Of a stretch of 64,000 nucleotides of DNA, positions 44,080 through 56,129 are shown one piece after another. The notes under the pieces were generated by a model. It ran no database searches. It was not told the origin of the DNA and saw nothing but the letters and a program-made list of their open reading frames with translations. This stretch comes from Cristatella mucedo (lineage: Eukaryota > Bryozoa > Phylactolaemata > Cristatellidae), in assembly GCA_009760855.2 (NCBI GenBank), contig WPIO01000151.1, forward strand, positions 827,001-891,000, read 5' to 3'. The first letter of the stretch is position 1. Each line of letters opens with the position of its first letter. The translations under genes and the position numbers were made by a program.

Positions 44080-45520
44080 CAGTTTCCAGTTTCGAAAAAA
44101 GGAATTCAGTCATTTTATTGACGCGCTGCAATAGGATCTACCGTCACATCAACTTTAATGCAGCTGAAACAGTGATATAAGATTAATGGAATGGTTTTGG
44201 GTTTAACAATGCACAGCCCGAACTTCGGCTGCTGGAGTACTCAGGTTGGAAAAAATTTAATGAGCTAAGCCAGGCATCGATCCTTTTTGTCTCTCGGCTA
44301 CTGGTTCGAGTAACCGGACCACTAATTTATCAACTAGTTCTATTTTTGTGTCTTGTAGTAAACCTGTATAGCTATGAGGAACTATATGAGGGAGATTTAA
44401 TTAGGACTTCAGAACACCAACTTAGGTAATTTGGAGTAATATGCTTCGGTAATACTATTCATAAAGACAATTTGCTTCTGACCTTGGATTCCTTTTGCAT
44501 AAAACGGACAAGCCAAAAAAAGACATTCCGAAGGGAGTGCTACACACAAATATGATCGCGAGAGACGTAATTTTATTGTATGCAATGCTGTAACAAAGGC
44601 CGAGCTCATTCTCACAGTTGCTCTATTTACTGGCTCGGGATTCTGGGGAATTTGTTGCCCTGTTTGGAGTCTCTAGATGGGAAGCGTAATGGCCAGGATT
44701 GTATTCCACGATTCGGTTTGGCATGTTGGTATGTAGGCATGCATGTATGTTGGGATGTAAATTTGGATGGTTACAAGTATTACAGGCAACAGAGGTTATC
44801 TAGTTTACGTTGATGTTGTACGTGTGTTTATGTCGTAGGACCTTGCTGTAACTTGCTCGAAGTATAAAAGTTTTCAAGATTTTTCACCCGGTTTTGTTGA
44901 CAATGCATATGCACAGCTGATAGAACTTGTATTTGCTTGTTAAAAAATAATATCACGGAAGTCATGACAGATGGCCCTCTTAACATTTCAAACAGCACTA
45001 GAAGCATTGAACGTGCATTGGCTATGAGCAAAACATCGTGATTCATGCGTGATACCACTCAATTTCATGGGCACCAGTTATTTCGTTGTCAAATAGGCTT
45101 CCAGATCATCTAAAGGTGTACCTAATTTACCTATCTGTATGTAGGTTTTTTATCCAAGATATATTTTGGAGTAAGCAGACTTGGAATTTTGCTGCCGGGT
45201 GGGATATGAGGGCTCTTGCACTGACGCTGCTGTCCTTTGGTTACATTCCAGCATTCTTGCTGGTGAATGCTGGTGAATGCGAATGTGAAATGGTGAAAGC
45301 ACGCATCACGTGGTGGAAGAAAGGGAGAAGCCGAAAGTTATTTCACGGTTTCGGTGCTCGGTTCCGCAGTACTTTCGTGCAGTTTCACTTTTTTGCAGTC
45401 TCACTTGTTTTTCACACTTATTCGCAGCCTCTCTCACTTGTTTGCTGTCAGACTGACAGAAGTCAACGCCCAGCGTTGCCGAATTCTATCGAGCTGCTAG
45501 TTCAGCCGAGATGAGGAGTA
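44080..45520. other. Unassigned stretch
   Basis: No recognised gene or repeat. A 142-codon plus ORF at 45086-45514 includes a hydrophobic segment (MRALALTLLSFGYIPAFLLV) but has no motif or splice context that supports it. Confidence 0.3.
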
Positions 45521-45523
45521 CGT

Positions 45524-45563
<40 letters not shown>

Positions 45564-46170
45564 TTGATTTAGTGCCCTCAGAGAACTCAATCTCTTTCTA
45601 GGCACTTTACATTTGCTGCAAAGGAAGCACGATTGAATGGTGAGTAATATCATGCTTGATGAACTACATGAATAACATGGTTAGGGGTGACATGCACAGG
45701 GTCAGCATGCAAATGTGGTTAGCGGCAGCGTGCCCAGTATTAACATGCATAGGCACATAAAGGTCGAATCACAGGGACCCACTAAATGCTGTGATAATGA
45801 GATGCGTTTTTAGTTTCTTTTTAAATTTGGACAAGCCAGGAGATGTCGTGATGCAAGTAGGAAGAGAGTTCCAGGCTTTGGGAGTATACAAACTAAAGGA
45901 ATGGTCTCCAAAGGATTTGAGGTTTGTACGAGGTAAAGGTCAATTATTAGATTCCAAAAAGTAGGTGGTACGATGCTTTCCCTGGTGGGGCAGTAGATCT
46001 GATAGGTAGGCTGGAGCCAAAGAATGAAAAGACCTAAAAGTGAGTGACAAAACCTTGAAGTCGATGTGTTGCTTGAGCGGGAGCCAGTGCAAGTCGGCGA
46101 GAAGTGGTGTGATGTGGCAACTGCGCTGCTCACGACAGACAAGCCTAGCTGCTGAGTTTTGCAACAGCTG
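45524..46170 (-). mobile_element. LINE-A copy, left arm of a head-to-head pair
   Basis: Pure ATA tail of about 38 bp, 3' region, then coding blocks back to LLQNSAARLVCREQRSCHIT; at least one frame break. 5' end cut at 46170. Confidence 0.9.
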
Positions 46171-46217
46171 TATAATAAAAACACACATAAAAAATCCAAT
46201 GACAATAATAATATTAT

Positions 46218-46700
46218 ATTCTGTCAGATATACTACCCCATCAGGCCAAGCATCGTACCACCCGCTTTTCGGAATCCAACAGTCTAGAAATACCTCATAC
46301 AAACCTTAAATCCTTTGGAGACCGTGCATTTAGTTCATATGCTCCCAAAGCCTGGAACTCCCTCCCGACCTGCGTCCAGAACATCCCCTGACCTGACCAC
46401 ATTTAAAAGGAACCTAAAAACACACCTATTTAGGACAGCATTTAGTGGGTCCCTGTGATTCGTCTTTGATGTGCTTATGCGTGCTGACACTGTGCATGCT
46501 GCCACTAACCACATTTGCATGCTGACCCTGCGCATGTCACTCCTAACCATTTTATTCATTTCGTTTGTTTTTCAAGCATGATTTTACTTACCATTCAATT
46601 GCATTTCACTTTACAGCAAATGTAAAGCACCTAGAGAGAGATTAAGTTCTCTGAGGGCACTTTATCAAGTGAATTATTATTATTATTATTAATTATTATT
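46218..46700 (+). mobile_element. LINE-A copy, right arm of a head-to-head pair
   Basis: Starts at TCAGATATACTACCCCATCA, continues through FGDRAFSSYAPKAWNSLPT-like codons (one frame break) to the 3' hairpin and ATT tail. About 470 bp is inverted relative to the left arm, with about 50 bp of non-LINE sequence between the 5' ends. Confidence 0.9.
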
Positions 46701-46920
46701 ATTAATACATTTGTATAGTGCCGCAAGAGAACATACTCTCTTTCTAGGCACTTTACATTCGCTGCAAACGAAGCATGATCAAATAGTTAGTAGTAGCATA
46801 CTCAAATACGATAAGCATAGCATGGTTAGAGTTGACATGCACATGGTCTGCTTGCAAATATGATTAGTGGCAGCAGGCACAGTGTCAGTACACATTAGCA
46901 CACAGAGAACGCACATGGAC
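46700..46920 (-). mobile_element. LINE-A 3' fragment
   Basis: Shares its ATT tail with the preceding plus-strand copy (tail-to-tail), then GTGCCGCAAGAGAACATAC and 3' region to CACATGGACCG. Confidence 0.82.
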
Positions 46921-46924
46921 CGCT

Positions 46925-47060
46925 ATCAATAACAGTAAGACATTTGCATAGCACCCTTAGAGAACTAAATCTCTTACTAGGCACTTTACCTATGCAGTAA
47001 AGGAAGAATGCTTAGTGATAAAGTGCACACTGTCAGCTCGGATAGGCTCATATAACCTTC
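46925..47060 (-). mobile_element. LINE-A 3' tail fragment, diverged
   Basis: ACCCTTAGAGAACTAAATCTC and GGCACTTTACCTATGCAGTA; another tail in the same direction as its neighbour. Confidence 0.7.
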
Positions 47061-47371
47061 ACCTGTAACCTCAGTCGGATGAAGACAAGACTGGACGACA
47101 AGCAGTGTCCTGCCTCTGGCATTCTTAGGAGTCCTGCCTCGGAAGCTTCTGGAAGGGGGAGGAGTAGGTAGGGACAGCGCCGTTTGACTTTTCTAGTAAT
47201 CGTTCTGTTTACCTCGCACAATTGGGCTGTGTAGTCCTCCGAACAATCCTAGATTACAGACAGAGGCAACTCGGGAGCAGCCTGTGATGGAACCCCGTGA
47301 CGAGAAATGTGAAGAGAGCCGGAAGAGCCACGAATTCTCGTCGAATGCACGTCGAATTCTCTCAACTCCCT

Positions 47372-48610
47372 CCCTCAGTATTGACGTGAATGGACACAGA
47401 TCGTCAGATGAACATCTGAAATATGGGGTACTCAGGGCACCGTGGTTGGTCCCATTCTTTTCACGGTTTATACTCTCCCTCTTGCCGAAGTGATTGCCAG
47501 GCACAATCTAGGCTTTCACTCACTTTTATGCAGAATGACACTCAGCTTTGCTTTGATCCCTCCCAGCCCTTCAGCATATCGAATGCTCTCAAATCCCTTG
47601 CTGGTTGTATTGATGACATTCGCACATGGATAGCAGCAAGTTTTCTTAAAATGAATGATACTAAAACCAACTTACTCGTCCCGGGCAAACCAAGTGTGAT
47701 TCAGAAATTGGAAAGGCTAAAGCTCAAAAATCGGCTCTGCCAGCATATCTCCTGTTGAATCTGCACGAAATCTAGGTGTCATGTTCCATAGTGACCTTTC
47801 GTAAGACGACCACATTAGCTCCGCAATCAAGTCTGCCTACTTTCAGCTACATAACATTGCTAAAATTCGGGCTTGTTTAGACAGGGATACCACATCTAAA
47901 TTGGTCTATGCATTTGTGACATCCCGTCTTGACTTCTGTAACTTACTGCTTGCTGGTCTACCGGCATGTTCTATCAGGCGCTTGCAGCTGGTGCAAAACT
48001 CTGCAGCTTGTCTATCGTGAGTGGCGCAGTTGCCACATCACACCACTTCTCGCCGACTTGCACTGACTCCGCTCTAGTAGCGCATCGACTTCAAGGTTTT
48101 TTCCACTCACTTTTAGATCCATTCATTCTTTGGCTATAGCCTACCTACTGGATCTATTCACCCACCAGGGTAAGCATCGTACCACTCCCTTTTCGGAAAC
48201 TAACTGTTTACCTATACCTCGTACAAACCTCGAATCCTTCGGTGACCGTGTCTTTAGTTTGTATGGTCCCAAAGCTTGGAACTCACTTCCGACTTGCATC
48301 ACGACATCTCCTGACTTGACCACATTTAAAAATAAATTTTTAAACGCACCTATTTATTATAGAATTAAGTGGGTCTCTGTGATTCGTCCTTTACGTACTT
48401 ATGCGTGCTGACACTGTGTATGCTGCCACTAATCACACTTACTGACCTGTGCATGTCACCCTAACCATGTTATTCTTGTTGTTTATCGAGCTTGCTACTA
48501 CTAACCATTCCATCAGGTTTCCTTTGCAGCAAATGTAAAGTGCCTAGAAAGAGATTAAGTTCTCCAAGGGTGCTTTGTCAAGTGGGTTATTATTATTATT
48601 ATTACTAATT
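47372..48610 (+). mobile_element. LINE-A copy, multiply frame-broken
   Basis: Runs in order from SIDVNGHRSSDEHL through FTVYTLPLAEVIARHNLGFH, FLKMNDTKTNLLVPGKPSVI, IAKIRACLDRDT-like codons and NLESFGDRVFSLYGPKAWNS to the hairpin and ATT tail. Block C is destroyed. At least five frame changes. Confidence 0.9.
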
Positions 48611-48794
48611 AAATCATCTGATGGGTCCTGCAAAAAAATTGCAATCCTCTTGTAGTGCTAAAAATACGGTGCACAAAGCTTTGGTAATGATTGCGTACTA
48701 TGTTGCTCTGTGTTTAAAGTGTAGCATCCAAAAGACTCGTCGAAGTCAGCTTGTGTGTTCTCGAGACAATCGAAGACATGCAAAGTCATGTCAT

Positions 48795-49112
48795 GTATCT
48801 CCGTCAGTAACTCCACAAAGTCATAAAGGCATGGGGGTGTTACGCAGGAGAGTTTTGTATAGCGCACTCACAGCCTAAGTGGCTTTCGGTATGCATTCGG
48901 TGGCCAACAGACTTCGTCTCACGCAACAAAGAGAAAGTGGGAAGCATAGCAGAGTTAGGAGAGCAGTTGAGGTAGTGAGTAGCATAGAAGTAGAAGTTCA
49001 GGACCGCTGAAAAAGATGTGCCATAGTCGGCAGTTGGAGAGTAGATGTCGTTGCGTAAGAATTGTGGAAGCGAGTTCCACAGTCTAGGACCTGCAGAGCT
49101 AAAGCTTCTGTC
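48795..49112 (-). mobile_element. LINE-B 3' fragment
   Basis: Minus strand reads SDRSFSSAGPRLWNSLPQFL, HYLNCSPNSAMLPTFSLLRE and SVGHRMHTES, open to its stop, with an ACATGACATG-type tail. Confidence 0.88.
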
Positions 49113-49119
49113 TGATTGC

Positions 49120-49710
49120 CGGCTAGCACCACCCACTTGCACAGCTACACCTCACAAACTAGTGAGACTAAAACTACTTTGCTGTCTGATCTCACTAGCA
49201 GATTGCCATATAATTCGATAGTAGATACATTCTACTATGAAGATGTGTGTTAAAAGCAGTCTCTATTTTACCTTCATGCTGCTAAAGGTTAGTTTCGCAA
49301 GTAGATTGCAGTGAGTTTATAGGCTGAAGACCAGTCATGTCCAACTTTCTACAAACAAGTCTGATTTCGGTTGGATAAATTTTGCTCTACATGTCCATGA
49401 TTACAGAAAATAAAGCTCAAGGAAGTTTGATGACGTATACAGCAAAATGTATCCCACTGCAATAAGAAATTTTGCTTGCATTCGTTAAAGCAAGCAGAGC
49501 TGAGCTGAGAACATTTGAAAAATTCCAATCCGATACATGGAGTATTAGCCGAATTATGGATTTTGCAAGGCACAAACCTACTCTGGAAGTGATGTATAAG
49601 AGTCACAAGAATGTGCCCCAACAAGCTTCACACATGTATCTTGATCTACCAAGGTTCGAAAAGTTTGAATACAAGTCGCATACGATGCAGGGATGGGTAA
49701 ATTAGTTGTT
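49120..49710. other. Unassigned stretch
   Basis: No gene. 49480-49700 is similar in reverse to part of 39300-39480 (shared GGATTTTGCAAGGC / GTATAAGAGTCACAAG-type blocks and AAGTCGCATA), so an additional unnamed repeat family is likely present at both places. Confidence 0.4.
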
Positions 49711-49711
49711 T

Positions 49712-50486
49712 GTACTTTCAGCCACATAACATTGCTAAAATCCGGGCTTGTGTATATAAGGATACCACGTCGAAGTTGGTCCATGCATTTGTGATATCCC
49801 GTCTTGACTTCTGTAACTCACTGCTTGCTGGCCTACTGGCATGTGCAATCATGCGATTACAGCTGGTGCAAAACTCCACAGCTAGGCTGGTCCGTTGTGA
49901 GCGGCGCAGTTGCCACATCACACCACTTCTCGCCGACCTGGACTGGCTGTCAGTCAAGTAACAGATTGACTTCAAGGTTGTGTCGCTCACTTTTAGGTCA
50001 CTTCATTCTTTGGCTCCAGCCTATCTCTCACATCTTCTCCCCCACAAGGCCAAGCATCGTACCACCAGCTTTTCGGAATCCAATAGTTTACCAATACCTC
50101 GTACAAACCTCAAATCCTTTGGAGACCGTGTATTTAGTTCGTATGCTCCCAAAGCCTGGAACTCACTCCCGGCTTGCATCAGAACATGATTTGACTACAT
50201 TTGAAAAGAACTTAAAAACACACCTATTTAGGACAGCATATAGTGGGTCCCTGTGATTCTTCGTTCATGTGCTTATGCGTGCTGACACTGTGCATGCTGC
50301 CACTAGCCTCACTTGCATGCTGACCATGTGCATGTTATGCCTAACCATGTTATTCATGTTGTTTATCAAGCATGATATTACTCACCATTCAATCGTGCGT
50401 CCTTTGCAGCAAATGTAAAGCGCCTAGAAAGAGATTGAGTTCTCTGAGTGGGCTTTATCAAGTGCATTATTATTATTATTGTTATA
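49712..50486 (+). mobile_element. LINE-A copy
   Basis: From HNIAKIRACVYKDTTSKLVH through LVQNSTARLVRCERRSCHIT, LAPAYLSHLLPHKAKHRTT and LKSFGDRVFSSYAPKAWNS to a damaged hairpin and ATT tail; two or three frame breaks. Confidence 0.92.
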
Positions 50487-50702
50487 TGTTGCTTCTGGTT
50501 TACATCCGGGTTAGACATGGTTTTTATAACCATTTTTATTTTATGTGGAAGTTGTCAGAAGTTCTGATCTAACTGCTGACATATTTTTCTTTCAAAAGAT
50601 GCCCTGAACAACTATTCGATTGTCGGAAATATGCATTTCTTGACATTCTTCATAAACACAGCGCTGCTCAATGTGGAGTCGTTACCTGAGCCTTAAATAA
50701 AT

Positions 50703-50882
50703 AAATAAATACTAGCTGATTTAATAGCCTCATTTTGTATAGCGACAGAAGAGCCTTTACGGCTATCACCACCGCTTGCAGTGGCGATAAAGGATCGCCC
50801 ATCGCAGGATTCGAACCCACGACCTCGGGGCCGAGGTCGTGAAAAGCAACCGCCTTGCCTAGTGAGCCATTACGGCTCACCA
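50703..50882 (-). mobile_element. SINE-2 copy, near full length
   Basis: Reverse of the 32459 copy: CTAGCTGATTTAATAGCCTC, GGATTCGAACCC (B box), palindrome arms CACGACCTCGG / CCGAGGTCGTG and head ending GGCTCACC. Preceded by an AAATA tail. Confidence 0.9.
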
Positions 50883-50889
50883 GCCTTGT

Positions 50890-53480
50890 GCAGCATATTG
50901 CTAGTGCAGCAAATCGTTGGTGTTTGATCTCAGGACGTTCTGTCTGGCGGAAGGCAAGGGCTGCTGGGCAATCGCCAGAGCTATGTCAAGGCAGAGAGAA
51001 AGAGAGACAGACAGACCGACAGAGACAGAGGACAGAGACAGAGAGACAGATTAACCAATGTAGATTCTGTTGATTTTGGACCCTGGCTTGTCAACGGAAG
51101 GGCGGCCTGTGCTTGCTCCGGGTCACGTGCAGTAGTACTGGGCGGCACATCGCACGCTATCGGCAGCAGCCATCTTTCGTTTGGTGCTGCAGCAGCCCTA
51201 GCTCGAGAGCTCGCCGCAGGAAGGGTGGTTTAGTGGCTGGCACTCCAGCAGCTTCGCGTGATTTAGGTCTCTTAGTAATCTCTCGCTTGCTGCCGCATTC
51301 AGCTGCCACCTCGACCGACGAGTGAGTCTGCTGTGCTACATCTGCTGTTTCAGCTGTCGACGGCTATATTGCCAGGCGCCTAAATCAGACATCAGCATTT
51401 GGAGCTTGGGTAAGTTCCTCACTTTGAAAGCACTTCCAAGAAGGTGTAAGACCAAACCCTAAAGCAGCATCGAGAATGGCAGTAATTAGCACCACTTCTC
51501 TCTCTCTCTCTCCTCTTTTTTCTGCTATTTCAGTGGGATTCATGCAGCGAGTGCCCCTGCGAGGCCCGGTAGGCATGTCTGAAGACCACTCACTTTGGCG
51601 CAGTCCTCTTTTTTTGACGACACCTCTACGTCCTCGCTGGTAGTGGGGCTTTTCCAACTGATTCGATGCTGACAGAGCACCATGGTGCTCCGCATGTAAC
51701 AGCCTGCCATGGCTACATTCTCAAGCTCTCTCTGATGGCATGGCAGAGGTGTGTACGATCGTTGGGCTCAAGTGAGCAGGTAGTAGCCATTGCCGCCGAA
51801 AAAGCAGCAATCGGCCAAGCTGCCATGAAACGCCAAAGTGATGTGTGCTCTCTTCTGGGCCTGTGCTGTACCATTGCAGAAACTCACCAGAAGCATCGAG
51901 AGAGCCCCTAAGCAACTATAGCCTACTCTCACCTCAGTCGTCAGGACTACGTCTATTAGGCATTCTGTGGCCGTAATTGTTAGTGCTCGGGGCGGAAGCT
52001 TTCTTCTGTTCGTAATTGTTCCTGCTCGGGGCAAAGTTTTTCTGCTTGCCTTCCTCAGCAGCCAGACCCATCGGTCGTTAAGCATTTTCAATTACTTCTT
52101 TGCTTTTATACTTTGCTTAGACCCTCGAGCGCACTCAGCAATTCGAGGGTGCCGAGCGATGCTGCCACAGTGGTCTGCTCGTATGAGAGTTATTCCCCAT
52201 CGGCCTGTGTCCGTGTGAGTCGAGCTGCTTGCCACGTGGTCTCTGGTCTCCGACCATTGCAGAGTGATTGGAGCACCTCGATCTCAATTGTAATTGAAAG
52301 GATACAAATGCATTCATGCAGCACTAAAGGATACTGTCCGAGCATCCTGTGTGGTCGTTTAATGCCATTCCTTCATGCCCTGCATTTAGGGCTGTGGGCA
52401 AGGTGTCGCGATAGCAGCCACTCGGCAGAGCACCGTATTCGTTAACCGGACGCTATGCGATTGTTCTCTGTTCGAGGGAGGAAGGATTTTTCTGCTCTTA
52501 ATCGCACGGCAGACCGCGTGCAGTCTGTCACTAGAGCTCACTTCCTATGGACTCACTGTGCTTCGCCGAGTCATTGTAGAATTATACGTCTGTTACACTC
52601 CCGGAAGTACTGGTCGCCATCGTGCCACGCGACGGAAGGACGGACGGACTTTCTCGCCTTTATTAGAAGGAATACAAATAAATTAATCACTTTAAAGGTT
52701 CGATCGTGGCTCCGGCTCAGAATTTCTAATGCGATCAGAGGAACTACTATTCCAGAATCGTTAACGTTACGAGAGGAAGTGTCGATCGATTCTCGGCTCT
52801 TGGACATGCTGACCTGATAGAGCATTAGGAGGCAGCTTTGAAAGCTTCCGACGACCTTTTTTTGATTGGACGCAAATTCAGCGACCTAGTCGGAGTGGTG
52901 TATCATTGACCACACAACCGTTGGAAAACTGGCAATACTGTGAAGCCGAGTTGGGGTTTACTGCTGCCCGCGCCTGCCGTGCAGGCAGTGCACGGACAGT
53001 GGCAGTTGGACGGGATGATAATGAGGGCACGATAACACAATTTACAGGTAGGTATCTGTTTCTCCCCAGCACCACGACTAAGTCTCTGTTATGCCAATGG
53101 TTGGTTTTTCTGCAGCAAAATCAGTAGGTCGTCGGCTTTTGCTCTGAAAGTGTAGCCACCTTTTCATGCAGCAAAGCATGTGTTAAGCATAACAGAGGCA
53201 AAAGACTAGGCAAAGAAGTAAGCAGTACCGAATTAGGACCGATAGATGGTAGGAAAGGCACCATTGGCTCCAGGCAGCATTGCTGCACTGGAACTGTGGA
53301 ACAAGGTCGACCAATGATCCCAGGCAGCTCAGTCTGCGGCAGATTCCTGGTCTTAGCAGCTCAAAGCCTGACTTAGTGACTTTCATTGCATATGATAGAA
53401 GACCTTTCAGCAGCAGGTTCCAGTGTATGCATGAATGTATGTATGTATGCATGTACTGTATGTATGTTTACATGCATACC
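50890..53480. other. Unassigned stretch with short GACAGA repeat
   Basis: 50994-51050 is a GACAGA/GAGACA microsatellite. The rest has no recognised gene; a 120-codon plus ORF at 52455-52817 (RLRISNAIRGTTIPESLTLR) is the most ordinary-looking in composition but has no motif. Confidence 0.3.
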
Positions 53481-53484
53481 GTTG

Positions 53485-53790
53485 CCTTTAACTCCGTGAA
53501 GCCACAAACACTAAGTGGGCGTTACACAGAGCGTTTTCTATTGCACACTCAAAGCCTAAGCGGCCGATGTTGAGCATACAGTAGCCTGCAGATTTAAGCT
53601 CACACAACAAAGAAAAGCGAGAAACATAACTGAGTCAGAAGAAGTAAGGAGTGCAGAAATAGCAGCGTATAAAGTCTGCAAAGGAAGTGCCGAAGCGAGC
53701 GGTTCGCAAGTTGACATGCTTATTTCAGCAGAAGTTTTGAAAGGGAGTTCGACAGTGGTTTTTTTTTTTACACAGGGTACTAGAATTTGC
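53485..53790 (-). mobile_element. LINE-B 3' fragment, degenerate
   Basis: CTCCGTGAAGCCACAAACAC, CACTCAAAGCCTAAGCGGCC and ACACAACAAAGAAAAGCG match the LINE-B 3' end. Confidence 0.6.
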
Positions 53791-54689
53791 TGCCAGCTGT
53801 CTTAAAGTGATATAACATGAAACAGCTGGGTTTGGGCAGGCTGTGCAGATGATCGTCTGAATAATCCTTTTAAATGTCATTTAGTGATGAAAGAGTACCC
53901 ACCAAATTATGAGCAGCCCACAGGCATAGCCAAAATTCACTTCACGACGGGCAAAACCTTGATCTTTCAAGTGGAGGCCTGTCATAGAAAGGTCAAGGGA
54001 GCATGTCGGCAGAATGCCGCCTCAGCAACCCTTCTCTGACATCCACGACCGAACGGCTGAAAAGCACCAGTTCGGCTTATCAAGGGTCACCCACATTTTT
54101 ATGAGGGTTTGACTGATGTGGACAGCTCGGTAACTTTGCCACAGAAATGATTGCTGATGCTTGGGCTTGATTGACCCTCTATTTAGCCACTGCAGTCCAT
54201 AGACAATACGTTGCCTTGCCTTTAAAATTTAGCGAAGTATCCTAACGAAACATTCACTAGAGCCATCGATGACGGCTTCGACTGAATTATGCTGACATCA
54301 AGCGTATGCACAATTGCACGTGCCTCGAATTGTGACACTGATGGTTCATATGCCAACGGTGTGCTAGCTGACTATAGACTAAGCTGGCAAGAAGAATGCT
54401 AGTGTAACAGGCTAGAGTATACTCTCAGGCCGGAGTATACCCGGGGTTAAAACGGCCTTGGCTACTTTATACCCAGGTGATATATTATGGCCTAAGCCAC
54501 TTTATGATCCTCTTGGCCAACTTATACCCAGTCATATTAGTAGTTTTGAGCGATACGAATCATTACGTGACATGAGTCTTTACGACACATGAATCTTATC
54601 TTGAATGAATCTTATCATGAATCTTATGAATCATTACGACACGTGAATCTTAACGTGATGGCTCGAAAATCTGCACCGGCACCGACCCT

Positions 54690-54850
54690 GGCACCTCAAT
54701 TCTCTGCTCTCCCCCATTCTTGGCACTCATTACTCCAATCTCTCACCTGCCTCGTCTTTTCTACAAACTTTTTCTGTGGTCGGAATGTTGGCTACCGTAT
54801 TCGAACCAAAAGTCTTCGGGCTGTGTGGAAGGTGAGGAGAACTCTCCAGT
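54690..54850 (+). mobile_element. LINE-B terminal fragment inside the inverted-repeat element
   Basis: NVGYRIRTKS and the bases around it follow the LINE-B 3' end; diverged. Confidence 0.5.
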
Positions 54851-55574
54851 GTAGCAATGCACCTAGTCAGTGTGACTCTGCGCGTTACAGATGGCAAAAC
54901 ATGTACTTAGTTCGTCTTTCTGAGCTGACCTCGATTTAATGAGAAACCTTGAAAACCCAGGATTCACTTTCCGGCTGTAAGGGTGGCCGCCCGTGTCACC
55001 CTGCTGGTCCAGGATTTTCACTGTTCGGCCTTAAATCCACAAAACCGCAAGTTTTCAAATGTTTCTTTTGCTTTTGCTCGTTTTTGTCGGCTTAATTTGA
55101 GTTGTAAGTGTCCCGTATTTCAAATTGAAGACCGTCGGCGATCGATCCTCCTGCTCAGTAGGACCGAGCCTCTTGAACTGGCTGCTTCCATATTCTCTTC
55201 GCGCATGCCCTAGCCTGTAGCGATGCCGCTCCCTGCAACGATGCCAACGATGACAGTAAGTTCCCGCTTTTTGACAGCAGCAGGCGTCAAGTATAGGCTA
55301 GCAGGAGGAAGGGCGAGGACTATAGGCTGGTCTTAAGGAGCAGGTAAGTGAGGATGACCTCTGGCTGTCTGCTGCCATGACCTCAGTGTGTCGATCATTG
55401 ATATGATTGCTGTATTGCAGACGCTCTTCACACTGATGTATTCTTAATTGCCTCAATTTCGACTTGCCATGAACGAGGGAGCACTACTAATCTGCTAATC
55501 GGCTAGACGATCGTGCCATTTCACTCTCCTTCTTAAACCTGACTTACTGATTACCTACTCAAAGCAGAACCGAA

Positions 55575-55760
55575 AATTCTGACACTTACAATCAAGGCCC
55601 GAAAGGGTTTTGCGCCATCTTACCATTAGCTGAGCCATTGATTGACTTTGTACCTGGTCGTGTGTTGAGATCCCCTGACTCTTCTACCCTGACTGACTCT
55701 CTTTTGAAGCTGAAGACTGTAGGCCGACCGTCGTTCCCTTTGCGCATTAGGATCTAGATT
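55575..55760 (+). mobile_element. LINE-B internal fragment inside the inverted-repeat element
   Basis: LTIKARKGFAPSYH matches LINE-B LTHKARHGLAPSYL; the following bases match LRLKTVGDRS with breaks. This part lies upstream of the previous fragment in LINE-B but downstream here, so the order is scrambled. Confidence 0.5.
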
Positions 55761-56129
55761 CTAGTGGAATTTCCTTCGACTTTCTCTTCAGGTGCAGGTG
55801 CTCTAGCTTATACGCATGCTCCTTAGATAGCGGCACAAGTTCAAGTGTCGTATTTCAGCGAAAAATCTGTTGCAAATGTTGTCTGCTTGGATAATGGCCA
55901 CTGGACAATAAGCAAATATTAAAAGAGTTCGCTATTGTTTAGAAATTTCGTGTTCTGCATAACCTTTCAGACTGGGTATATTCTAGCCCTGAGGGGTATA
56001 GTTTGGCCTAGCCTGTTTTACATCCCGGGTATGAAGTGGCCCGGACCGTTTTAGCCCTGGGGTATACAGTGGCCTAGGCCGTTTTACCCTGGGTATATTC
56101 TGGGTATGTATACTTTGACCTGTTACACC

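Larger units (their letters stand above)
54402..56128. mobile_element. Non-autonomous DNA transposon-like element with long terminal inverted repeats
   Basis: The left end (54402-54540) and right end (55975-56128) are inverted copies: both begin GTGTAACAGG from the outside, then GTATAC, TATACCC, AAAACGGCCT and GGC..ACT..TATACCC in the same order. Each end is itself made of diverged units of about 35-45 bp built on TATACCC...AAAACGG...GGCC. The 1.4-kb interior has no transposase; it holds several GAATCTTA repeats (54591-54660) and two out-of-order LINE-B scraps. No clear target-site duplication was seen next to the ends. Confidence 0.75.

Noticed and set aside
45524..46700. Twin-priming inversion of a single LINE-A insertion
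   Set aside because: Both arms cover the same 3' region and each has its own hairpin and tail; twin priming would invert a different, 5' part.
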